This document shows positions 13,790 through 24,960 of a stretch of DNA of 64,000 nt, piece after piece. Each line of letters opens with the position of its first letter. Position 1 is the stretch's first letter. The DNA comes from Monosporascus cannonballus. Lineage: Eukaryota > Ascomycota > Sordariomycetes > Xylariales. The stretch covers positions 30,231 through 94,230 of the forward strand of contig QJNS01000284.1 of the NCBI GenBank assembly GCA_004154925.1. Reading direction: 5' to 3'. The position numbers were made by a program, and so were the translations under genes. A model generated the notes under the pieces. That model saw only the letters and a program-made list of their open reading frames with translations. It had not been told where the DNA came from and made no database searches.

Positions 13790-15200
13790 GTTTTCGTCCG
13801 ATAAATTCTTATTTTGTTTATCTGACGATAATAATAACGATAACGGACCGCCTTAATCAAAATTATTAATTAAGTTATTAATAATTTGCATTATAAGATT
13901 ATAACTTTTTTCCGTATGCAAAATATTACGGTTATCCGAAGCCAAATTATTTTTAGCAAATTCGATATTAAAAGCTTTTCGAACAATTACGTTAAAATTA
14001 TTTACAAATTAATTTTCGTTTTTTGCCGTATTTAGTTAATTAAGCTTATTTACGCGTTAATAATAGGTACGGTATTATTAAAATCGATAAATTTAATTTC
14101 CATAATTTTACGACCCGCGGCTAAAATATTTTCGGAATTTTAGCCGTCCCTTTAAATCCGAAACGGATATTCCTTGATAAATTAAAAATTCCGAAATAAA
14201 AATAAACGCGTTTAAAGATTTCGTTACGAAAATCCCGAATAGCATAACGTTTATTTCGCGAAAAAATATAACGGGTATAAAATTTGCGTTATAAGAATAT
14301 ACAGTACCTAATTAAAAACGAATTTCGAAAAAAATAATATTAACATTATATATATTATTTTTCAACTGGCGGAATTCGTTAATAAACTGTAAATTATAAT
14401 ATTCGCCCTTTCGATCAAATACTTTCCATATTTTTTCCTTAAATTTTATCGGAACCAGATTTAATATTAAAATTAAATTAATAAATACTTAATTTAATAT
14501 TATAAAACATAATATCGATATTAACCGCTTTATATAATTAACGTCGTTATATCGTATAATATATAAAAGGCATAAATAAACTTGGATTTTTTTAAAAAAA
14601 TAATAATAATTTTAAAATCTTTTATTAATAAAAATAATATCGATTAACGGTTGGCTATTATCTTTAATAAGGTTAAAAAATTTATCTCCATATGGAATAT
14701 TGGCCGTATTAAAAATATTTCCGGTTTTATAATTATTTAATAGAAAAACCTTATTTAATACGTTTTAATTAAAACCGTATTACTTAAAAAATAATATAAA
14801 TAAATTATATTCCCGAATTAAAAGATAAAATATTTACGAATTATCCGTTAAATTATTTATATTATTAAGTAACGTATTATTAATAAATAATAATAAAATA
14901 TTTTCGTTGAAAAAATCCTTATTTATTAACGCGTTTTAATTAAGATCCCGTAATATTTCCCTTATTTATCCGGTACGACCAAAATATTTAAAAATTATCT
15001 TTTGCGCGATAAATTTAAATTCGGCGACGGTTAACCGGGAACATATATATTTTATAAATTCGGTAAATTCGATTTTCGAAAAAAAATTTTTAATTAAGGT
15101 ATTCCAGAAAACTCCATATACGTTAAATGCTTTTATTATAAATGGTTTATATCGGGTATATAGTTTTTATAAAAATAACGTAAATATACGAATATTATAT
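13790..15200 (-). pseudogene. Unidentified degenerate protein gene
   Basis: A long minus-strand frame reads coherently from about 15.15 kb down to 13.79 kb, interrupted only by TAA/TAG codons of the RIP kind. Readable runs include IEFTEFIKYICSRLTVAEF (about 15.0-15.1 kb), YGFN then NVLNKVFLLNNYKTG, NIPYGDKFFNLIKDN and QLGTVYSYN. The C-terminus is acidic and serine-rich (about 13.79-13.85 kb) and ends at a TAA. It would be about 450 residues. I do not recognise the family. A DNA-transposon or repeat-associated protein is likely given the heavy RIP, but this is inference. No flanking terminal repeats were identified. Confidence 0.45.
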
Positions 15201-16379
15201 ATATAAAAAATAAAAGGTTCGAAAAAATGGAATTTCTGTAATTTTTAAAATAATTACGTTATTTTATTTAAAAATTAACGGTTTAGTTTTAAAATTATTT
15301 ATATTTTATATGTTCCGGCAGTATTATCGGGCTAATAAGTACATATAAATATAAATAAGAAATTTATTTATATATGAAATAAAATAAGAACAAAAAAGAA
15401 TTATTATTTTTTATTATATAAATCGGTTATTTCGGTTTAATTAGCTTATATTTTCCGAATATAACTAATTTTTTTTGATTTCCATAAATAAGATAAAAAT
15501 ATTTTGAAAACCGATAGGATTATTTTTTTTTAAATCCATATATCCTTTAGAAAAAATTTCGATAAATGTTATAAATATTATTAATAATACCCTTATTTTC
15601 GTTAATTGCATTTAACGAAATCGAACGGCATTTATTATATAAAATACGTTTTAATTTAAGAAAACCGGGAAATTTTTATTTATTACGTTTATAAAACGTA
15701 TTAATAAAAATAAGGAATAAAATCCGGATAATATTAATTACGAATTAATAAAAAATATTAAGCAGTATTAAATATTATTATAACGTTTTATAAAATTATT
15801 TTATTTTATAATATTAATTAAGCCGTAATATAAATTATTTTACCTTTTTTTTAAAAAATACGGTTATAATAATAAATAAAAACAGTAATAATATTCCGTA
15901 TAACTGTATTATATCGAAATATTATATTATAAATATAATTTTAAATATTAAAATTATTATATTAATATATGATATTACCTTATTATACTTAATTATAAAA
16001 CATAACTTATTTTAATTAAAATTTTATAATTATAAAAAAATTAATATAGTTACTTTAGTTTTTTTCGTTAACCGAATTATATCTTTATTTAACGTATAAT
16101 AAATTTCGCAAATACTTAACCTTTTTAATATATTAATATTATTTCGTAATAAACCCGAAAATAATAAAAACCTGTTTAATAAATAAAGTAAATAATTACT
16201 GTTAATCTTGGAAATTATTTTAATTATAATAATTAAAATTATAAAAAAAATATATATATATATAAAAATATTTAGATCGTTATTATTACGAAATCGTTTC
16301 GTTTTTCGTTTCGTATTATACGATTATTATTTTTTCTTAAGGTATATAATTACTTAATTTAAAAATTTGAACCAGTTAA
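15201..16379. other. AT-rich RIP block without clear gene
   Basis: Low-complexity AT-rich DNA lies between two minus-strand relics. It may belong to the same degraded element as 13790-15200 or 16380-16850. Nothing can be supported here beyond the RIP composition. Confidence 0.5.
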
Positions 16380-16850
16380 AAGTAAACGTTTTTATAAAAT
16401 ATTAATTTTCGTTTAAGGTAATATAAATTATTTTAATTTCGAATAATACTTTTTCCGGTAAGTAACGGAATTTAGGCCTTTTTGCAAAAATTACAAATTT
16501 TCCATATAATATATTATGGTATTTGCGTATAACGGGGTCCTAATTAACCAGAATTAGAAATTCCTATTAATTTTCGCATGTTAATAACTTTTCGTATATT
16601 CGTTTTTCCTTTAAAACGTTAATTAATTGGTTAATTTAAGCGGTCGAATTAGTAATTCGGCCTGAATCGTCGCAAAAAATTTGATTATAAATAAAATTTT
16701 TAAACGTTATATTAATTTTTTTATGTTAATACCAGAAATTCAAGGTATACGTACGTATATTCTGTTTTAAGGACGTAACCCGGTAGAATTAGGAAAATTC
16801 GGATTTATCGTATTTTGAAAAGGGGGGTAATAATATAACGGGCTCGGGCT
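16380..16850 (-). pseudogene. Possible zinc-finger (BED/hAT-like) N-terminal fragment
   Basis: The minus-strand frame reads IFCDDSGRITNSTA followed by a stop and then INQLINVLKEKRIYEKL. An upstream Trp-containing run, LNFW, precedes it. The order Trp, Cys, short spacer, Ser/Thr-rich segment, then a helix with Lys resembles the BED-like zinc finger at the start of fungal hAT transposases, with His and second-Cys codons lost to RIP. This is a weak resemblance judged by eye. It may be unrelated to a hAT element. Confidence 0.3.
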
Positions 16851-17370
16851 GCAATTATTATATGCGTTAGGGTTTAGGAATGGCAAATAGGTCCTGATCA
16901 GAACCAGAATAGTATTAATAATAAGCCATAACAAAAATAACGGTATATATATATATATTTATAAAAATACGTTTTGTTATTAAATTATTACGGATTTTCG
17001 TTTTTTTGAAAAACCAAATATATTAAACGAAACCGTTTTTACGTAATTATAATTTAGGCCTTGTTAGTTCGTTACGGGGATTTGGGATTTGATTGGTTAA
17101 TATTTAACGTTATGGAGCGGTACTTGAGTGACTTTGAAGAAATTGGGAAAACGAGCCAGAGAGGTCTGAGCTAGCTGAGGTAAGTATTTCGATAATTACA
17201 ATGAATATATAGCTTATATCGTCTTAATAGCAGTTAATCAATTAATATATGCCTTAATTAAACGAATAAAACTTTTAATTATCAGATATAAGGGACATCA
17301 ATTATGTATATATTGATTCCTAGTTACAAGTGCTTTAGAACGCGTACTGCACTTTAAGGTGATCTAGTCC

Positions 17371-17388
17371 CGGAACATATATGTTCCG
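17371..17388. repeat. 18-bp perfect palindrome
   Basis: CGGAACATATATGTTCCG reads the same on both strands. It could be a dimeric protein-binding site or a cruciform. It lies 23 bp from the next hairpin. Confidence 0.7.
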
Positions 17389-17411
17389 ATCAGAGGGAAT
17401 CTTCCGTATAT

Positions 17412-17429
17412 GGGGTGCTAGAGCACCCC
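17412..17429. repeat. GC-rich hairpin
   Basis: GGGGTGCT, a 2-base AG spacer and AGCACCCC form an 8-bp stem. No T-tract follows, so it is not called a terminator. Confidence 0.65.
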
Positions 17430-17837
17430 CTGCTAGCTGACAACAGCTACGGAGGTCTAGGTCTATGGCGTTACTAGGATATACAGCTAAAAAGACGGCT
17501 TCAGGCTAGGGCAGGGTTCCTGACGCAGTCCATACATTATCCATTAGCAGCTTCAGCACCTCAAGGGCTGCTGAAGTTGAAGTGGGGGAAAATCAACATG
17601 TTGATTGAACATGATTCGTCCAAGCCCGCCAAGAAAATCAGCAATTTTCAGCAGAAAAAAAGTGGAAATGCTGATATTGATGGACCCGAACGGTTTGCTG
17701 AAGATGATGTTGATTCCCCACAAATACGCGTTGTTGAAGTGTCCCGAACACGCCCTTAATTTACAGGACCGTCCTACTTTAATCATCCAACACAGTTCAA
17801 CCGCTAAACCTTCATAGTTCCTTTGCCACTCCATGAA

Positions 17838-17900
17838 GTGTTGTGGGTGTTGTGGGTGTTGTCGGTGTTGTGGGTGTTGTTGTGCTGTCCGTGTTGTCCA
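17838..17900. repeat. Imperfect 9-bp microsatellite (GTGTTGTGG)n
   Basis: About five to six units of GTGTTGTGG or single-base variants. Any overlapping open frame in this stretch is driven by the repeat (Thr/Pro, His/Gln or Asn/Thr runs) and not by selection that I can see. Confidence 0.8.
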
Positions 17901-18537
17901 TTGCCAATAAACCGCCAAAATAGGCTGGTTTGTGCTCTGCTTTCATGTCCTTTGTGGCCGAGAGGTGGTTGCGGCAGTGGAGGAGGGGGGCTAGAAAAAG
18001 ACCCAAGGATAATTTGAATAAGATCGAAAAGGTTATCCATCGTATAATGATGAGGTGATTGGCAATTTGGAGACTAAAGAGGTTGTCGCTTTCGTTTCTT
18101 GCAAGAATTGTTCAATCGGTAAGGGAAATACTTGGGGTGGGGTTGGGGCGTTTAAGTGCGTCAGATTAAGTCGCCAGGCAGATGATTCAAATAACCACGT
18201 ACCTTTAAAGGGACAGGCGGGTCGCATCGGCTGTCGGCCCGGTCCGATACCTGGACAGGCCTGCTAAGACTGCCCGTGCAGGACAAAGGGAAAAACGCGG
18301 TTTATTAATTGCCTCGTTAATTTTCAAGGCTCATGCTGGATAAAAAGAAAACCGAATTAAGCAGAGCTACACGTGCTGAACGACTTCCGCATAAAGCAAG
18401 CTTAATCAGAGCATACCTTCAGGACGAGCCATCCTATTAGGGCTATATTTTATTTTTCCTAGGCACCTTGACAGTTATCAGCTTCCTAGTACTGTAGATT
18501 CGAATTGGAATGTCGTCCCCCACAAGTTGGCTTAGCA

Positions 18538-18722
18538 ACACACCCCTTTTTTTGTAATATATTCGCTTAATAACTTATTAACGTATGTATTAATATCTTA
18601 GCGCATAAAAAAGGTATGAAAACATAAATAATATTAAAATATAAAACTTAATAAGAAAATTATTTTAATATTATATATATATATATATAATTTTAATACG
18701 TTTTAAATTATTAATAAATAAC
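18538..18722 (+). repeat. Foldback element, outer left arm
   Basis: Reverse complement of about 46375-46548, with mostly C/T and G/A differences. It ends in ATAAC (18718-18722), the target duplication of element B. Confidence 0.8.
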
Positions 18723-18910
18723 TATAAAAGGCTTCACCTAAGCGGTCTGCAATTAGTTGCCAATAAGAGTTTATTTTTTAGCTAAAGAGAAAAAAAAGAG
18801 AAGATGAAAATACAGTTATGTATGTTCGCATATAAGGCGCTGCGCTAATGCTGTTTGGTACCGGCGTTTATCCGGTACTCCATAATAGGGCTCCATATAA
18901 CCTTATTATA
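18723..18910 (-). repeat. Element B 3' LTR
   Basis: Direct partner of 45652-45839. It has TATAAAAGG at the left end (TGTAAAAGG in the partner) and CCTTATTATA at the right end. The core GCATATAAGGCGCTGCGCTAA is shared unchanged apart from flanking bases. Confidence 0.85.
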
Positions 18911-18930
18911 TTATACCCCTTATCTTTCCC
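18911..18930 (-). promoter_or_regulatory. Element B polypurine tract
   Basis: The minus strand reads GGGAAAGATAAGGGG a few bases from the LTR edge. This is the expected polypurine primer and supports minus orientation. Confidence 0.6.
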
Positions 18931-19179
18931 AAAAGGGGTTAACATATCGTAAAATCAATAATCGCGTTAATTTTTAACTTTTAATTAATCCGAAATTCGG
19001 AAAGTTGTCGATTTCCGAATTAAACCTAATTTAGATAATTAATTATAGGTTAATTATATGCTAAATAGGCCTATATATAAAAATGCGTTTACGTTTTTAT
19101 TTATTTTAATTTTTTTATAATAATAACTTAATTCGATAAATTAACTTTAATTAATACTTATAATAACGTTTTTATATAT

Positions 19180-19442
19180 TATTTTACAATAGCTTAAAAA
19201 TTAATTAATACGTTATAATACCGCGAAAATATTTTGCAAAAAGGACGTTTTTATAGTTTCGGGCCTTTTTGATAAATCGGAATCCGTTAAAGTTTTTCAT
19301 ACGTTACGTATTTACGTCGCCTTAAACGAATATTTTACCTATATTTGCGATATATTTTATTTTACTTATATAATTCGTTTTGCCGAAAACCCAGACGTAT
19401 TTTATTTGAATTAACGAAATATGTAATTTACTTATATATTAC
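19180..19442 (+). pseudogene. Element B antisense accessory ORF, first part
   Basis: Plus-strand frame inside the 3' region of minus-strand element B. It is free of stops for about 66 codons (19205-19402), rare in DNA this RIPed. Readable runs are YNTAKIFCKKDVFIVSGLF and FHTLRIYVALNEYFTYI, then IIRFAENPDVFYLN. The frame is cut by element C at the ATTAC target site and continues in the same frame from 32842. The start is not determined; upstream TAA/TAG codons can be former CAA/CAG. I do not recognise the protein. It is not the RCxxC protein of C-G. Confidence 0.5.
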
Positions 19443-19807
19443 TGTTATGACCTAACGGGCTGCGGCCTTAGAAAACGGTCGCAACGGTGACTAAGCCATG
19501 TGGGTCGAGTCACGTGATAGCTCGACCGGATCGATCGTAAAGCCTTTAAAGCCGGGCTCGACAAAATCGATCGTAAAGCCTTTAAAGCCGGACTTAACAA
19601 AATGAAAAAATTAAATATAAAAATATTTATTACTTCCATAATTTAAATAATATCAGCTTATAATATAATATCGTTACCCAAGGTACCCTTGGTATTACAA
19701 AACATAATACATTACTATATTTATTGCTCAGATTCCCACGATATTCCTATTAACATAAACCCGTCAACTTAAGATTTAATAATTGGTTAAATTACCTAGC
19801 CGTTATA
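19443..19807 (+). repeat. Element C 5' LTR
   Basis: The U3 holds two tandem copies of a unit of about 34 bp (ATCGATCGTAAAGCCTTTAA and following, about 19528-19598). The 3' part shares its GCTCAGATTCCCACGATA and GGTTTAATAATTGG-like block with LTRs D-I. Confidence 0.92.
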
Positions 19808-19949
19808 TATTACAAACTTTTATTCAGTAATACCGTTAAACTTTAAACAATACTTAAAACTGTTAAAATATCGACCAGCACTTAGGAAACCCCTATTTAA
19901 CAGCTTTAGGCTTAAATTCAAAAGCTGGAAAAAAAAGTTCGACAACTTA

Positions 19950-20554
19950 GGGCTACGCCACCTACCTAACCCTTTCTTGCCCGTATAAAGCCAAAAAAGC
20001 CAAAACCCTATAATAAAAAAAACAACCTTTAAACCTTTTTAATTTAGGCATAAATTTACTTTCGTTTCCTAAACCTTAATAACTTAACGGATATAATCCT
20101 AGCAGTAAAAATATACCTAACAAAAAATGTAATTAATTAATTTAAACCCATTATAAGAAATTTTCTAAAAATAAAAAAACAAATAAAAAAAACTTTTTTA
20201 ATAAAATCTTTTTAACTTATATCAATTTTAAAAATAAAATACGCGATAATTTCGGCAATCCGGATAAAAAACGATCCGCGGCCTAACAGTTTTTATAATT
20301 CCGATAAAAAAAACCTGTATCTAAATACGCCGTAACTTTTAAAAATTTTACGGCTAAGGCCGGATAAGGAAACGATAAAGCCGATGCCTTTATTAACATA
20401 TTTTATAAAAGATTAAAAGATAATATAAAAAATAAGATTATTCGGATTAAACGATTAGTTGTCCTACACCAGTATATCTCAAAAGCAATTAAGATTAACA
20501 ACCGACAGTTTGAAAAACGACAGGAGAAAAAAGAATAATACGCCCTACGCTCGG
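19950..20554 (+). pseudogene. Element C gag, N-terminal part
   Basis: The plus frame reads as a Gag capsid region in its second half. Runs such as RDNFGNPDKK (about 20240), KYAVTFKNFTAKAG, DAFINIFYKRLKDNI and IRIKRLVVLHQYISKAI precede a basic stretch, RQFEKRQEKK. Stops fall at CAA/CAG or TGG positions. The reading frame is cut at CTCGG (20550-20554) by element D and resumes at 27290 in frame. The equivalent uninterrupted sequence in element E (36220-36280) confirms the join. Confidence 0.8.
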
Positions 20555-20987
20555 TGTGACGGCTAGGTGGTTTAACCAACTATTAAACCTTAAGTCGACG
20601 GGTTTATGTTAGCAGGAGTATCGTGGGAATCTGAGCAATGGATACAATAATCGTATCACATCTCTTAATACCGGAAATACCTTATTACAAACGATTAATA
20701 TTGATAAATGTTACAAGCTAAAGCTAGCTAAACTATAGAATTAATAAGCATATATATCCTTCTCCTTTAGCTGGATTACCATCAGTAAGTTGGTGATTCG
20801 GCTTACTGGCTCACCACCAGTAAGTTGGTAATCCGGCTCACTGGCTTACCACCAGTAAGTTGGTGATCCGGCTTACTGGCTTACCACCAATAAGTTGGTA
20901 ATTTATTACGTAACCTAATTTATATGGTTTTCTTGGCCTTTTCCGTTACGACCATTTCTGGAGGCCGTGGCTTATCAGGTCGTAATA
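20555..20987 (-). repeat. Element D 3' LTR
   Basis: 433 bp, 27 bp longer than its partner because of different numbers of the internal 35-bp repeat. The polypurine tract follows at 20988. Confidence 0.92.
20774..20905. repeat. 35-bp tandem repeat in LTR D
   Basis: About 3.6 units containing ACCACCAGTAAGTTGGTGAT and then CCGGCTTACTGGCTT. The unit is an imperfect inverted repeat (ACCAGTAAG / CTTACTGG). The same unit occurs in LTRs 26879-27284, 55609-55996 and 62023-62339 in different copy numbers. Confidence 0.85.
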
Positions 20988-21012
20988 CGATCTCCTTTCT
21001 CCCAAAATCTTG
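20988..21012 (-). promoter_or_regulatory. Element D polypurine tract
   Basis: The minus strand reads TTGGGAGAAAGGAGATCG abutting the LTR start. The GGAGATCG or RGAAATCG ending is shared by F and G. Confidence 0.7.
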
Positions 21013-21073
21013 CCCTTAAGATTTCTTTTCTCCTGGTAAGTTTTTTCCATATACCTTTAACATATCTTCCGGT

Positions 21074-21565
21074 ATGTCCAAATGTCGTTTTCGCAAATCC
21101 GAACAGCGATTTGCTTTGGTTAATTTAATTGAACTTGAAGGTTTTGATACGATACCTTATTCTTTTTGTTTTATTTGGCAGTTTAATTACCAAATAATAG
21201 ATGGGGTTTTTTGTTATAAAGAATATATCCGTCAAGGTCGTTCGTATAACAGGATAAAAGTCTTTATTTTTATAATCAATCGCTATATTACAAAATCGAA
21301 AAGATTAAAAAAAGAAAAATTAACGGCCGAAAAATTTTTATTTAAAGCTTTTACGCATTTTTTTCGTATATGTCGTTAGCGTTAATATTATCAGTCTTAC
21401 GGTACGAAATTTGTTAATCGTACCCTTTAATCTTTGGATGATTTTAACGATTTTACGTAATTAAAATCAAAATCCGTAATTAAGGTTTAGGCCTTAGGAA
21501 AGGTAAACGTTATTAATTGAAATACGGTAAACCAAGGATTTCCTTTTATAAATCTTATAAATTAG
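21074..21565 (+). pseudogene. Antisense Cys-rich accessory ORF of element D
   Basis: Plus-strand frame on a minus-strand element, from ATG 21074 to TAG 21565, 164 codons with no frameshift. It begins MSKCRFRKSEQRF and is open to codon 101. In-frame TAG/TAA/TGA codons after that match CAG, CAA or TGG changed by RIP. A central block, QIIDGVFCYKEYIRQGRSY, aligns with the RCxxC region in the copies of C, E, F and G; here some Cys codons have become Tyr. A basic helix, KSKRLKKEKL, follows, then TLxSLDDFNDF and a conserved ending, FINLIN. The stop lies 5 bp beyond the pol stop on the other strand (21555-21557). Similar short RC-x-EC-type hypothetical proteins exist in fungi as far as I recall; function unknown. 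Confidence 0.75.
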
Positions 21566-24500
21566 GATATTATTATTTCGGGTAATTCCGCCGTTATTAA
21601 TAAAAAATTTTTAATAAGTATTAAATGCTAATAAGATTTTTGGCAAGTTTTTAGGTATTTTCGGAACCTGGGTATTTTTTCTATTTGATTAGGTACTAGG
21701 TAAGTCCGTTTTATTTTTACATATTAAATATTTTTTATATTTCGTATACTTATTTATTTTTTATTTTTACGTCGTTTTATGCCGTATATATTTTAATTGT
21801 ATCTGTTATTATTTTAAATAAAAAGATATGAAGAATTAAATAAAATTTGACTTTTAATAAAATTTTTAATTAATAATTATTTCCTAAATTAATATATTTA
21901 AAATCGAGTTTTTTGCTGGGTCATTTTATTTAAATATTTTTTGTAACAAAAAAAAATTCTTTTTTTAAAAGTTAATTTTTTAAACTTTTTTAATTATAAT
22001 ATTTATTTATTTAATTTCGTACGAATTTTATTTTTAATTTTATTTCGTAATATAGCTATCATAATTATTTTAAAGTAAAAATCATTTTAATATTAATTAG
22101 ACCGTTATTATGCGTTTTTTTATAAATTTTTAACATAAAACCAAAATTTATATTTATAAATATTATTTTAATATTTTCGTAATAATTAATATTATAAATT
22201 AATTAAGTAATCGGTGATTTTTTAACTTAATTATTTTGGTTATAATTAATATAATATCGTAAAAAAACCTTTAAGGTTTAATTTATTTATTTTGTTTATT
22301 TATTCGTTTAAGGTTTAAATGCGTTAGATAATTTATAATTTAGGCCGATTTATGTTATAAGGTTTTGTTAAAATTTAGATATAAATATTGATTTTCTGTT
22401 TAATAAAATTTTTATTAATAATATATATATGCTGAAAATACATTTAAAGAAAATATATATTAATTATTCGGCGGTTGTATTTTTATAATATAGTAAAAAA
22501 TAAGAAAATTTCGTAAATCGGTTAATAATTACAAAGATATTGTTGTAATATATTCTTATAATTGGATTTTTTAATATAAAAAGTTTAATCATAAAGTTGA
22601 ATATAATTAAATACCATAATTATTTTACGATTAATAATGGTTATAATTCTCCGTATAACTTATATTGTTAAGTTTTTACTTTGGTATAAATATTATATTG
22701 CCATATAATTCTTTATACCGTTAATTTTATTTTAGGAATAAAATATATAAGTTAAAGTCGTTTTAAGGTTTTATAGATCTTTAAATATCTATATAGCTAA
22801 TATTCGTATATTTTTCGTATTAGATTTTTTTGGTATTTTTTTGGTACTTTTATTTTGTCCGTTTTTTAGTTTTTTGAGAAATTATTATTATATTGCTAGA
22901 TTTTCTGATATATATCGTAAGGTAATACTCGAATCATCGTAATTTGTCGTAAGGATAAATATCCTTTTATAATGGTATCGAAAATTGTATAATTAACTTT
23001 AACCAATTTTTTTTAAAAAATCTGGTCGCCTGTTTAAAGTATTTATTTTATTATTCTTTAATCCTTTTTTATAGATAATAACGAAATCAAAATTCGCTAA
23101 TTTTTTTGCGTATTTTAATTATCGTTTTATAAATTCTTTGGTCGTGGTAAATCGGGTAAGATTTTGATGATCTGTGTAAACTTTAACCTGGTACAAGTTT
23201 CCCTTTAAAAAGTGCCTATATTCCCAAAATATATTAATAATGGCCATAAATTCCTTATTTAAAATACCGTAATTAAATTTAGTTTTTTTTAATTTATACG
23301 AAAAGAATATAATAAGGTGCAATTTACCTTAATTATTTCGTTATCCGATCACTGCGCTTAACGCGTAATCTAAAGTATCGGTTTTTAATTTAACGGGACG
23401 ATTTAAATCGTACATAATTAATACTAATTCGTTAATAATCGTATTTTTAATATCCTGAAATACTTTTTCCGTATTTGGCGTTTATTTAAATTCCTTTTTT
23501 TTCGAAAGATTTATTAAGGGTATAATTATTTTATTCAAATTTTAAATAAATTTCTTATAATAATTAATAAATCCTAGGAATATCTATATGTTTTTAATTA
23601 TTATTAACGTTTGTTATTTTATAATTATAACGATTTTTTAAGGATTTTTCTAATATATCTTGGAATAATAATATATCCCAAATATTCCATTTTTTATATA
23701 TGGAATTAATTTTTTTCCGCGTTAATAAGTAGTTTTGCGTTTTATAAAATTTGAAGAACTTTATGAACGTATTTTACGTATATTTTTTTTATTTCCGAAA
23801 AAATGAAAATGTCGTTAAGATAACAAATAACGAAAATATCGAAATATTTTCGTAATATAAAATTTATTATCTGTTAAAAAGTTATTAGTACGTTTATAAG
23901 TCCTATTAATGTATCTAAATACTTAAATAATTTATATTTCGTTTTGAAAATTATTTTTTATTTATATCGTTTTTTAATTCTGATAAGGTTATATTTATTT
24001 TTAAAATCGAATATTATAAATTATTTGGCTCCGTAAAATCGGTTTTTTATTTCTATAATTAGGGGTAATAATATTTGATTTTTAATAATAATATTATTTA
24101 GTTATTGGTAATTAACCATAAATCGCAATTTTTTATTTTTTTTTAGGTACGAAAAATATCGGGTATTTTATTAGTAATTTCGAAGGTCGAATGTATTTTT
24201 TTTGTAATCGATTTTCCTGGTATTTTTTAAAAGTACGTAATTTATTTCTGTTAAAGTTATAAATAAGGTAAAACTTTATCGAAGATCTTTTTTAAAAAAT
24301 TATTTTATAATTTTATTTATTATGTTCTGGTAATTTCGTATTAAGTTCCTTCCTAAAAAGCTGCTTATATCTATAATATTATGGTAATATATTAATTAAA
24401 CTTTCTAATTCCTTAAGTTGTTTTTTTTTGTTGTTTTAGATTATTATTTAATTGCTTTAACTTCGCTTTAATGGTAATAATAATACGTCGTATTTTTTTC

Positions 24501-24960
24501 TGATATCCGTTTTTTTTTATATTTTGTTTTTTTGGGTGATAAGGTATTTGTTATGTTTTTATATTTGCATATATCGCCATTATCGATCGAATATTAAGAT
24601 TTTAATTTTTTTTATTTGTTAATAGGATATAAGGCGAACCTTATTTGGCCAGTTCCGCTATTAATTAAGATTTTGTACTGGCGTATTTATAATAATCCTA
24701 AGATTATATCGTAATTCTCGAATAAAACGATATCGAAATTAACTATTTGGTATTGTCCTTGGATAAAAATCTTAAGGTAATTAATTTCGCATATAATTTT
24801 TCCGTTATCGTAAGCGAATTTTTGACTTTCGGCATTCGTCGTTATGTAAAGTTCCAACTTATATTTCCATAATAATTTAAGCTTATTAAGCATATTCGGT
24901 ATAACGTAATTTCCGTTTAAAGCTCCGTAGTCCACTATTGCGGTATATTAATGTATTCTA
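21555..24960 (-). pseudogene. Element D pol, broken
   Basis: Minus-strand polyprotein relic in the usual order. The protease region at 24687-24935 is open for 82 codons (MDYGALNGNYVIPNML, with the active-site Asp/Ser lost). The RT catalytic box reads VICYLNDIFIFS near 23805-23850, one Asp of the DD pair replaced by Asn. RNase H lies at 23119-23322, open for 67 codons (NYGILNKEFMAIINIFWEY, then TDHQNL). Integrase follows at about 22.0-23.0 kb, by position. The chromodomain is at about 21590-21740 (YLIK, stop, KKYPGSENT). The frame ends with TAA at 21555-21557. Confidence 0.85.

Larger units (their letters stand above)
17100..18537. other. Non-RIPed island, no confident gene
   Basis: Base composition jumps to a normal level and CpA/TpG reappear, so this is unique or never-RIPed DNA. 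Small open frames exist on both strands: 17577-17759 plus (60 codons, Lys/Asp/Glu-rich, ending EVSRTRP), 17553-17918 minus (121 codons, largely microsatellite-encoded His/Gln/Pro) and 18055-18267 plus (70 codons). None is convincing as a gene. The island also holds two strong short palindromes and a TTGTGGGTG microsatellite. Its right edge is the foldback element at 18538. Before that insertion it was contiguous with the MULE 3' flank at 46549. Confidence 0.55.

Noticed and set aside
1..17100. Mitochondrial or plastid origin because of extreme AT content
   Set aside because: CpG retention, RIP-type stops and nested Ty3/Gypsy elements point to nuclear heterochromatin.
17553..17918. 121-codon minus-strand open frame
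   Set aside because: A third of it is encoded by the TTGTGGGTG microsatellite, several other frames are also open there, and no domain is visible.
19445..19639. 64-codon minus frame, with a near copy at 32474-32668
   Set aside because: Both lie in the two LTRs of element C; the duplication is due to LTR identity.
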